64,000 nt of DNA from Stenotrophomonas sp. BIGb0135 (lineage in GTDB: Bacteria > Pseudomonadota > Gammaproteobacteria > Xanthomonadales > Xanthomonadaceae), in the NCBI RefSeq assembly GCF_024810105.1, contig NZ_JANUDX010000008.1, positions 1-64,000 on the forward strand, given 5' to 3'. Below are positions 16,579 through 22,879 of the stretch, in pieces. Numbering within the stretch: position 1 is the first letter of the stretch; every line of letters starts with the position of its first letter. The position numbers were made by a program, and so were the translations under genes. Below the pieces are notes generated by a model. The model saw only the letters and a list, made by a program, of their open reading frames with translations, did no database searches and was not told the origin of the DNA.

Positions 16579-16989
16579 TCAGCGGATGGCCACCGTCAGC
16601 GTGTGCGGGGCCTTTTCACCGCGCCGTGCCTGTGCGCGCATCTGGTACACCTGCACCACATACGTGCCGGAGGCGGGCAGGGCACCGCTCCAGCGCCGCT
16701 TCTCGTCACTGTTGCCGAGCGCCTCGCCCTCGCCGGGCACCACGCCCGGGGCGAACACGTTGAAGCTGGCGTTGGCGCTGCCGCCCAGGGTGACCGTCAT
16801 GGTCTGCCCGGCGCGTGCGGCCACCGTGTAGCGCACCGTGTCGTAACCGGAAAGCGTGCCACGCAGGGTGGCGCTGCTGGTGCCCTTGGCGAAGTGCACG
16901 GGCGTGGTGGTGACCGTATCGGCGGCGCCGGCCAAGGTCGGTGCCACCGCGAGCAGGGCGGTCAACAGGATCGAACGGAACGGGGTCAT
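16579..16989 (-). CDS. Small secreted protein, possible pre-peptidase C-like beta domain
   Basis: A 136-residue exported protein. The start at 16989 (MTPFRSILLTALLAVAPTLAGAA) is preceded by GAGGA and gives a clear signal peptide. The mature part has the pattern GYDTVRYTVAARAGQTMTVTLGG followed by SGTYVVQVYQMRAQARRGE, like bacterial pre-peptidase C-terminal domains and related inhibitor-type beta-sandwiches. It has no protease part, so it is probably a stand-alone periplasmic binding or inhibitor domain. Function unknown. Confidence 0.72.
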   Translation of the reverse strand: MTPFRSILLTALLAVAPTLAGAADTVTTTPVHFAKGTSSATLRGTLSGYDTVRYTVAARAGQTMTVTLGGSANASFNVFAPGVVPGEGEALGNSDEKRRWSGALPASGTYVVQVYQMRAQARRGEKAPHTLTVAIR

Positions 16990-17171
16990 GGCAATCCTCG
17001 CGCGCCCGGGAGGGAGGCGCAGTGCGCCGAGCATGATGGGCAGGGCATCAAGGGGGTGTCGACGCTGCCCGGTCATCGCGCACGCCCCGGGGCCGTCGGC
17101 ACCGGAGCGGCGCAGCCGGTGCCAAGGAGGGGTAACCTTGGCGGTTCCCTTCTTGAACAACAGGCCCCCCG

Positions 17172-17483
17172 ATGGATTACCAGCTTGTGATCAAGTTCTG
17201 GCGAGCGTCGCTGGACGACGAGGCCTTCCTGGCCACCCTGGAAGCCGAGTTGCGTACGGCCCTGGGCAGTGCGGCGACCCTGGACGGCTATGACGTCAGC
17301 GCCAAGGAGATCAACCTGTTCATGTTTACCGCCGATCCGCGCCCCACCTTCCGCCGGGCCAAGGACGTGTTCGAGCGCCTCGGCGTGCTGCGCAGTGTGT
17401 CGGCGGCATACCGACTGGTCGGCGGGGCGCAGTTCACCTCGGTGTGGCCGCTGCGCATGGCGCGCAAGTTCACCCTGCCCTGA
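17172..17483 (+). CDS. Conserved-looking small protein (103 aa)
   Basis: A 103-residue soluble protein (MDYQLVIKFWRASLDDEAFL) with alternating alpha/beta character and no signal or membrane segment. It resembles small immunity-like or hypothetical proteins found singly in proteobacteria, but I do not recognise a family. It lies 40 bases before the ADP-ribosylglycohydrolase gene in the same direction, so the two may be cotranscribed. Confidence 0.6.
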   Translation: MDYQLVIKFWRASLDDEAFLATLEAELRTALGSAATLDGYDVSAKEINLFMFTADPRPTFRRAKDVFERLGVLRSVSAAYRLVGGAQFTSVWPLRMARKFTLP

Positions 17484-17511
17484 GCAGTACTGAGGCGGTT
17501 TCACCCTGCCC

Positions 17512-18432
17512 GTGAGCAATGACATGGACATACAGAATCGATATCGCGGTGCGCTGCTGGGCCTGGCCTGTGGCGATGCGGTGGGTACCACGCTGGAATT
17601 CCAGCCGCGCGGCAGTTTCGAACCGTTGACCGACATGGTCGGCGGGGGCCCGTTCGAGTTGCAGCCGGGGCAATGGACCGACGACACCTCGATGGCGATG
17701 TGCCTGGCCGAGAGCCTGGTGCGCTGCGACGGTTTCGACCCGCGCGATCAGATGAACCGCTACGTCAACTGGTACCAGCACGGGTACTGGAGCTCGACCG
17801 GCAGCTGCTTCGATATCGGCGTGGCCACGCGCGCGGCCCTGCACAGCTTCCTGGCCACCGGCGAGCCGCTGGCCGGCAACCCGGCCGCCAGCAGCGCCGG
17901 CAACGGCTCGATCATGCGCCTGGCCCCGGTGGTGCTGCGCTACGCCGGCACTGCCGAGCTGCAGGACATGGCGGTGCTGAGTTCGCGCACCACCCATGCC
18001 GCGCTCGAGTGTCTGGAGGCCTGCCGCCTGCTGGCGGTGGCGATCGAGCGCGCCTTGCAGGGGCAGGGCAAAGCAGCGGTGCTGGACCTGCGCGCGGTGG
18101 CGGTCAGCAGCCCACGGCTGGGTGCCATCGCCGCCGGAGGTTACCGCGCGCTGCCGCGTGAGCAGATCCGTGGCAGCGGCTACGTGGTGGACAGCCTGGA
18201 GGCGGCGCTGTGGTGTTTCGCCCGTCACGACAGCGTTGCCGACATGGTGCTGGCGGCGGCCAACCTCGGCGATGACGCCGATACCACCGCGGCGATCGTC
18301 GGCCAGCTGGCGGGCGCCTTCCATGGCGCCGCGGGCATTCCGGGCCACTGGCTCGAACGGCTGCACGAGCGCGAGGCCATCCAGGCGCTGGCCGACGCGC
18401 TGCTGGAGCGGCATGGCGGGATGCTGGACTGA
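17512..18432 (+). CDS. ADP-ribosylglycohydrolase (DraG/ARH) family protein
   Basis: A 306-residue all-helical hydrolase that removes ADP-ribose from proteins or metabolites using two magnesium ions. Metal and substrate signatures are present in order: GALLGLACGDAVGTTLEF, WTDDTSMAMCLAESL (first metal Thr-Asp-Asp), GNGSIMRLAPV, and NLGDDADTTAAIVGQLAGA (second Asp-Asp-x-Asp-Thr). Its catalytic set looks complete. The frame opens at a GTG; an ATG at 17524 (MDIQNRYRG) is an equally good start. No ADP-ribosyltransferase is visible nearby, so its target is unknown. Confidence 0.88.
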   Translation: MSNDMDIQNRYRGALLGLACGDAVGTTLEFQPRGSFEPLTDMVGGGPFELQPGQWTDDTSMAMCLAESLVRCDGFDPRDQMNRYVNWYQHGYWSSTGSCFDIGVATRAALHSFLATGEPLAGNPAASSAGNGSIMRLAPVVLRYAGTAELQDMAVLSSRTTHAALECLEACRLLAVAIERALQGQGKAAVLDLRAVAVSSPRLGAIAAGGYRALPREQIRGSGYVVDSLEAALWCFARHDSVADMVLAAANLGDDADTTAAIVGQLAGAFHGAAGIPGHWLERLHEREAIQALADALLERHGGMLD

Positions 18433-18449
18433 CGCCGCTGCGCGGCGTC
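18431..18449. terminator. Hairpin at the 3' junction of two convergent genes
   Basis: GACGCCGC and GCGGCGTC form a perfect 8-bp stem around TGC, starting at the ADP-ribosylglycohydrolase stop codon. No T-tract follows. It lies where the broken phosphoesterase gene should end on the other strand. Confidence 0.4.
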
Positions 18450-19294
18450 GCAACGCCCGTACCGCGACCACCTTGTCACTGCACAGCGCATCCTCGCCGT
18501 CGAAACGGTAGGCGACCCGCGGCTCCCCCGGCAGGGCGGCGCTGTAATCCACGCAGCAGGCCGTGGCCGAGATGACGCCGGGCCTGCCGCTGAACCAGCA
18601 ATGCCCGAAAAAGACCGGCTTGGCCTGGTCGTAACGGGCGATGGCGCTGTCCCACCAGCGCACGCGCGTGCGGTGACGGACGATGCTTTGCTTGTCGGTG
18701 AAGGACACCGGCGCGGGCAGCGCTATCTCCAAGCCCTTGCAGCTCGCCTCCACCGCGACGACCGCCACGCTGTCCTTGCGGCTGGCGGCCGGCACCAGTT
18801 CCGGGGTAAGGGTGTTGCCCGGGCCAGCCGGTCGGCGATCGCCGCCATCGCGGCCGGGTGCCGGCAGGCGTGCACCCGGCGCACCTGGTCGGTTTCGATC
18901 CACAGCGGCAGGGTCATGAACCACTGCACCCACTCCCGGTGCACTGCGCTGTCCACCACCACCTCGTCGAGGAAAGCGCGGTGCCGGGCATGGTTGCCGG
19001 GTCCGCGCGTCCGCAGGTGTTCGCCGGGCCGTTCCGGGTCCTGCGTCGCGTAGGCAATGCCGTTGAACTCGTGGTTGCCCATGATCGCGTCGGCACTGCC
19101 GGCATCCACCATGCGCCGCACGACGTCCAGTGTTTCCAGTTGCCCGGGGCCGCGGTCGATCAGGTCGCCCACGAACCGCGCGCTGCGCTCCGGGTGCCGC
19201 CACGCGCCCATGCGCTCGCGGTACCCCAACTGCTTGAGCAACGCCTTGAGTTTCCCGCCTGACCGTGGATGTCACCCATGATGTCGTGTCCCAT
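18440..19294 (-). pseudogene. Metallophosphoesterase, broken by two single-base deletions
   Basis: Three consecutive frames together spell one calcineurin-like phosphoesterase. Frame one: MGHDIMGDIHGQAG from 19294. Frame two: LKQLGYRERMGAW, FVGDLIDRGPGQLETLD, IMGNHEFNGIAYATQDPERP and the His of RRVHAC. Frame three: GNTLTPELVPAASRKD through VFFGHCWFSG and YRFDGEDALCSDKVVAVRA. All metal motifs (GDIHG, GDxIDRG, GNHE, two late His) survive. One base is missing near 19251-19256 (GGGAAA run) and one near 18818-18823 (CCCGGG run). Both are homopolymer-type sites, so assembly error is possible. Frame three has no stop near the expected end, and a stretch before KPVFFGH looks shorter than I recall in relatives, favouring real decay. 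Confidence 0.72.
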
Positions 19295-19411
19295 GCCTGC
19301 ATTCCAGCGGCGGGCGTGGGCGTGCGGATCGCTGCAGTAGAGGGCGCGCGGTGGGGTGCAGTTACCGCGCATCATTAGAAACTGTGATGCATGCACATTA
19401 TTGCCGGCATA

Positions 19412-19440
19412 TTGGACACTGCCATATACCTGTGTTATCA
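19412..19440 (+). promoter_or_regulatory. Candidate promoter of the precursor-peptide/P450 pair
   Basis: TTGGAC (19412-19417) and TTATCA (19435-19440) are separated by 17 bases, in an AT-richer island unlike the surroundings. The -10 match is moderate. It lies about 55 bases before the short ORF. Confidence 0.4.
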
Positions 19441-19494
19441 AGCGCTGGCCGGGATACTCCCGGTAAACCCGCACAGCCATCAAAGGAGTGAAAG

Positions 19495-19593
19495 ATGAAA
19501 CGATTCGCACGAGCATTGCGCGTCAGCCTCAATATTCATCCGAACGAGAAAAGCAGTGTGTGGAATACCTGGCCGCTCTGGATCGAGTTCTGA
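19495..19593 (+). CDS. Putative RiPP precursor peptide (32 aa) with aromatic repeat core
   Basis: A 32-residue peptide too short for most gene finders. It starts at ATG 19495 behind AAGGAG with a spacing of seven bases, a strong site. The N-terminal part is basic (MKRFARALRVSLNIHPNEK) and would serve as leader. The C-terminal part reads WNTWPLWIEF, so Trp23, Trp26, Trp29 and Phe32 stand at every third position. A P450 gene follows 79 bases later, after a perfect hairpin. Short precursors with aromatic C-termini next to a single P450 define the known P450-crosslinked RiPPs (tryptorubin/atropopeptide, biarylitide and cittilin types). I infer the same here, with Trp crosslinking as the likely modification. 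No maturation protease or exporter is visible beside it. The core does not match any of the known core patterns I can recall. Confidence 0.68.
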   Translation: MKRFARALRVSLNIHPNEKSSVWNTWPLWIEF

Positions 19594-19631
19594 TTCCCCG
19601 TTGATCCAAGGGGTTTGAACGGTAGCAAGAC

Positions 19632-19657
19632 GAAGGGACTCGTCTTCGAGTCCCTTC
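19632..19657 (+). promoter_or_regulatory. Perfect intercistronic hairpin between precursor and P450
   Basis: GAAGGGACTCG (19632-19642) and CGAGTCCCTTC (19647-19657) pair over 11 bp around a TCTT loop, followed by TTG. It lies between the short ORF stop and the P450 ribosome site. Such hairpins after RiPP precursor genes act as partial terminators or RNA stabilisers that give more precursor than enzyme. The T-tract here is minimal, so stabilisation or processing is as likely as termination. Confidence 0.62.
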
Positions 19658-19672
19658 TTGCCGGAGGCGTGC

Positions 19673-20884
19673 ATGGAAGGGATGTCGCAACAGGTTGGCG
19701 GCGTGGCCGCCGAGCGCCTGGCCGCCCGCGTAGAGCGCGAAGGCCCGGTCTTGAAACTGGAGACCGGCGGCATCGGCGTGTTCTGCCCGGAACTGGCCGG
19801 CCGGGTCGACAAGGAAAACTCGGAACAGTTGTTCGTCGTGGAATCGCTGGCCGACCTGTTCCGCCGCCATGAGCGCGTGCGCTGGTCGGAAGTGCGAAGC
19901 CTCATCGCCACCCGCAGCGCGGAACTGACCGGCGCGGACACCCTGCGCGCCCTGCAGGGCCGGATGCGCGCCGCCCTCGATGCGGTCTGCGGCATCGAGG
20001 GCGATGCAATGCCCGCCGTGTGGAATGTCATGTCCTTCCCACTGATCCCGCTGGTGATCGACGGGCTCACCGAGCGCGAGCAGGCGGCGGTGCAGTGCGC
20101 GTTGCGGCTGCGTTTCACCACGCAGGTGGAGCAGGTCATCCATACCCGCCATCTGCTGCGCAACTTTCTCATCGGCCGTGGCGAGTCCAGCGCGATCCGG
20201 GCCGAACTCAAGCGCCGGCTGCGCGACGGCCATGCGCATCTTGATTATGCGCAGCCGCTGCTGGGCCTGCGCGACCGGATCGGCCTGGATAAAGTCATCT
20301 ATCTGGTGACAGTGCAGCTGATCGCCATTTCCGGCGTGCCGGGCATGATGGCCGCGTGCCTGTTGCTGGCCCTGCAGATGCACCCGGCGTGGCGGGAGAA
20401 AATCGAGGCGGAGTTCAGGCCGCTGACCGATGCGGAGATCCAGGCGCTGCCGATGGCGCGCATCCCGTGCACGATGCGCTTCCTCAAGGAAGTCATGCGG
20501 CTGTATTCAACGCCGTTCAACAATCGCCGCGTGGCCGTCTGCGACCTGGAGGTCAACGGGCATGCGATTCCCGAAGGCAGCGTCTACGAACTGAGCTCCT
20601 ACATCCAGCACCGCTCGGCAGCGCACTGGGACCATCCGCAGGTGTTCGATCCGGACCGCTGGTTGCCGGAGCGACGCCGCCGCACCGCCGGCATCTACGT
20701 GCCCTACGGGTTCCCGTCGCGCTCGTGCGTGGGCTCGGCGGTGGGCAACGCGCAGCTGATCCTGCTGTGCGCGCTGTTGGCGCGCGAGTACCGCTTCACG
20801 CCCTCGGCCAGCTACCGGCCGGAGGTGCGGATGGACGGCTTTGCGATCCCCGCGGCATTGCATGGGACGTTCTGCAGGCAATAA
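19673..20884 (+). CDS. Atypical cytochrome P450, probable peptide-modifying enzyme
   Basis: A 403-residue soluble P450, of usual bacterial length. The start at 19673 is chosen because GGAGG lies five bases upstream; the frame also opens at TTG 19658. The K-helix ExxR is KEVMR (Glu273, Arg276). The haem loop is YGFPSRSCVG with Cys352, deviating from the usual FGxGxRxCxG. PERF-like DPDRWLPERR lies between them. The I-helix stretch reads ISGVPGMMAA (Ser220-Gly224) instead of AGxDT/ET, so the acid-threonine pair for oxygen activation is missing, as in some P450s that do radical coupling or use unusual oxygen handling. No ferredoxin gene is adjacent. Paired with the peptide gene just upstream, it is inferred to crosslink its Trp residues. 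It could still be a small-molecule P450. Confidence 0.78.
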   Translation: MEGMSQQVGGVAAERLAARVEREGPVLKLETGGIGVFCPELAGRVDKENSEQLFVVESLADLFRRHERVRWSEVRSLIATRSAELTGADTLRALQGRMRAALDAVCGIEGDAMPAVWNVMSFPLIPLVIDGLTEREQAAVQCALRLRFTTQVEQVIHTRHLLRNFLIGRGESSAIRAELKRRLRDGHAHLDYAQPLLGLRDRIGLDKVIYLVTVQLIAISGVPGMMAACLLLALQMHPAWREKIEAEFRPLTDAEIQALPMARIPCTMRFLKEVMRLYSTPFNNRRVAVCDLEVNGHAIPEGSVYELSSYIQHRSAAHWDHPQVFDPDRWLPERRRRTAGIYVPYGFPSRSCVGSAVGNAQLILLCALLAREYRFTPSASYRPEVRMDGFAIPAALHGTFCRQ

Positions 20885-20928
20885 AAAAGCCGGAAGCCCT
20901 GTCACCAGGAACTTCCGGCTTCTTTCCG
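20882..20928. terminator. Bidirectional terminator between P450 gene and ssrA
   Basis: AGCCGGAAG (20888-20896) and CTTCCGGCT form a stem. On the minus strand it is followed by TTTTTT, a textbook terminator for ssrA. On the plus strand it is followed by TCTTT, serving the P450 gene. Confidence 0.82.
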
Positions 20929-20948
20929 GTCCCGAAGGACCGGTCGTA

Positions 20949-21348
20949 TGGTGGAGGTGGGCGGAATTGAACCGCCGTCCGAAGGCACTCCATCCCCGGT
21001 TCTACATGCTTAGCGCACCGTTGGATCTCATCCTGTGGCAGCACGGCGTGCAAAGCGCACCCCAGGACCAGCCTGCTTTAGTTAAGTCGTGACTGACAGG
21101 CAGCCATCACAACCGGTTCCGTGATAATGACCCTACATCTACGAGCACGGGCACAAGTAGGTTCGGGGGTTCGCCTTAGGCGGCTGTAGAACTAAAGCAA
21201 CTGCTGCTGTTTAGGCGGCGATTGCGAAGTCCGAACCGTAGTTGTCGTCGTTGGCAACTAGAAGTTTGCTGCTGGATTAACGAGGAAAGCTGCCCCCTCG
21301 GCATGCACCAAGTAACTTCACAACCCCCGTCGAAACCAATGCACCCCC
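20949..21348 (-). ncRNA. ssrA: tmRNA (transfer-messenger RNA)
   Basis: The minus strand carries a complete tmRNA. The 5' end begins GGGGGTGCATTGGTTTCGAC (from 21348). The 3' end is the T-arm GGTTCAATTCCGCC and acceptor CACCTCCACCA ending at 20949. The two ends pair as an alanine acceptor stem with the G3-U70 identity pair. The tag frame at 21255-21211 encodes ANDDNYGSDFAIAA and a stop, the tag type seen in xanthomonads. tmRNA with SmpB rescues stalled ribosomes and marks the nascent peptide for proteolysis. smpB lies about 3.8 kb away on the same strand. The CCA is encoded. Confidence 0.96.
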
Positions 21349-21529
21349 GGTTTCTTCAAGAACCGCAAGACATCTGGCGACCCAGACGCTACTTGACAGG
21401 GCTGATGCTACTCCAAAGACGCTGAACAGTCACGCACGGCGTTGCCGCGCAGGGGCGTCGTAGCCAATCCGTGCGGCCCTTTGTTAAGGTTTCTGAAATT
21501 TCGCCAGGACGCCATGGAGGCGGCTCCGC
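21349..21529. other. Divergent promoter region of ssrA and a lipoprotein gene
   Basis: About 180 bases hold the 5' flank of ssrA and the upstream region of the following lipoprotein. I see no strong consensus promoter on either strand. Confidence 0.35.
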
Positions 21530-21970
21530 ATGATCAAACCCCTGTGCATTGCAGCGCTTGTTGGGCTGTCGCTTACCGGCTGTGCCACGTTCGAATACGG
21601 CACGCCGTATGCGCCGGTGCAGGCAGTACCGGACAAAGCCACCGTGGTGGTGTATCGGGCGAAGGCTGGCTTCCTGGCGCCCCTGGGCAAGGCGCCGATG
21701 CCCTTCGAAGTGGATGGCGTGGCGCAGGGGGCGTTGAACCCGGACAGTTTCCGCACGCTGCACCTGGCGCCCGGTGATCGCCTCTTCAACGCGCGCAGCG
21801 GGGTAATCGATCTTCGCCGGCGCGCCGATCTGGTTGCCGGCACGGTCCAGTTTGTCCGCGGCAGCTGCTATTACGTGTTGACCGAGGCCTTCTGCAAGCT
21901 GGAGCCGGTGGAGGCGTCGGTGGGGCAGGCGGAAGTGGCCGGGCTGCGCGAGTCGGTGGGCAGCCGATAG
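21530..21970 (+). CDS. Lipoprotein, DUF2846-like
   Basis: A 146-residue lipoprotein. The signal peptide MIKPLCIAALVGLSLTGC ends in a lipobox (LTGC, Cys18). The mature domain has ATVVVYRAKAGFLAPLGKAPMPFEVDG, followed by RTLHLAPGDRLFNA, the beta-rich pattern of DUF2846-type lipoproteins that resemble a minimal carbohydrate-binding fold. Role unknown; envelope location likely. A GGAGGC ribosome site precedes the ATG. Transcribed divergently from ssrA. Confidence 0.72.
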   Translation: MIKPLCIAALVGLSLTGCATFEYGTPYAPVQAVPDKATVVVYRAKAGFLAPLGKAPMPFEVDGVAQGALNPDSFRTLHLAPGDRLFNARSGVIDLRRRADLVAGTVQFVRGSCYYVLTEAFCKLEPVEASVGQAEVAGLRESVGSR

Positions 21971-21971
21971 A

Positions 21972-21992
21972 CGGCCCTGCGTGGCAGGGCCG
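21972..21992 (+). terminator. Hairpin after the lipoprotein gene
   Basis: CGGCCCTGC and GCAGGGCCG form a perfect 9-bp stem with a GTG loop, right after the stop codon. There is no T-tract. The remaining 260 bases to the next gene show no coding signal. Confidence 0.5.
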
Positions 21993-22255
21993 AGGGGTTC
22001 GGTCCGCCGCACCCAGCGCGCCGGCGGCGTGGCCGGCGCCCCGTGAGCGTAGTCAGTCCGCGCCACCGGCGGCACCGCCAGGTTGAACCGCAGGCAGCGC
22101 TGCACGCGGGCGGCCGGTGCAGCCACGTTCATTAGGGGTGGCAGACGGCGTCGCTCTGGTGCGCGATCAGTGCCGGCAACGTGGCCGGGCAGTTGCTTCC
22201 CTGAGAATCTCGATCGGGCTTCCGTGCCCGTCCGCGGACCGCTGCGGGCGGAGCT

Positions 22256-22615
22256 TCAGCGCTTGCCTTCGCGCTGCCGCTTGCTATCGGCCTGGTGCTT
22301 GGCCTTGAGCTTGCGCTGGTGGTTCTGCTCGTTGCGCAGGCTGATGGCCTGCTTGCGGGCTTCCGGCTGCACCTGCACCGTCAGGGCGTCGATGCGGGCG
22401 ATCAGGCGGCGGTGTTCCAGGCTGTCGTAGGTCTGGTTTTCCGAGGCGTCGCGCTTGGCGTTGCGGCCCAGGTAGGTGAGCACCTTGAGCAGCGCGGCCG
22501 GATCCATCGCGCGGGTCAGTTCGGCGAAGATCGATTCGTATGCGGCGACGTCGGCCTGGAGCTCGGCGGTTGGATCCGCGCTCGGGGCGGTGTCCTGGGG
22601 GATTTCCTGTGTCAC
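22256..22615 (-). CDS. Conserved hypothetical helical protein (119 aa)
   Basis: A 119-residue, highly charged, mostly helical soluble protein. It starts at GTG 22615 behind GGAG; the longer frame upstream looks non-coding. The core reads ELQADVAAYESIFAELTRAM, then LLKVLTYLGRNAKRD, and the tail is strongly basic (RKLKAKHQADSKRQREGKR), suggesting nucleic acid or ribosome contact. No family recognised. Confidence 0.6.
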   Translation of the reverse strand: MTQEIPQDTAPSADPTAELQADVAAYESIFAELTRAMDPAALLKVLTYLGRNAKRDASENQTYDSLEHRRLIARIDALTVQVQPEARKQAISLRNEQNHQRKLKAKHQADSKRQREGKR

Positions 22616-22815
22616 GCAATGCTCCAGACGGGTAATAGGCGGGGATTCTGACACTTGTGCGTGCGCTGCGGGAAATCGCGGCCTCGCGCGCTGCCTGGCC
22701 GCGTCGTCGCCCCATTCCGCCCGACCGCGACAAACCCCTGCAACCCGGCGCACAACCGCCGCGCCGGTGGCGGTAGAGGCTGGCGGTGTCGTGACTGTTC
22801 CCTGCAGCACGGCAC

Positions 22816-22853
22816 GGCAGCGCCGCCAGCCCCCCTTTGCGGGCGGCGCTGCC
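22816..22853 (+). promoter_or_regulatory. Leader hairpin upstream of the 415-aa gene
   Basis: GGCAGCGCCGCC (22816-22827) pairs perfectly with 22842-22853 and is followed by CCTTCTTTCTTTC, a broken T-tract, 26 bases before the start codon. It could be a terminator for upstream transcription or a leader attenuator of the downstream gene. Confidence 0.45.
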
Positions 22854-22879
22854 CCTTCTTTCTTTCATGGAGAGCCAGA

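Noticed and set aside
20949..20990. tRNA gene, because a CCA end and T-arm are visible
   Set aside because: The acceptor and T-arm belong to the tRNA-like end of ssrA; no anticodon arm follows, and the tag frame lies further on.
22655..22879. 75-codon N-terminal extension of the 415-residue protein
   Set aside because: It crosses the leader hairpin and a non-coding gap. A proper ribosome site stands before 22880.
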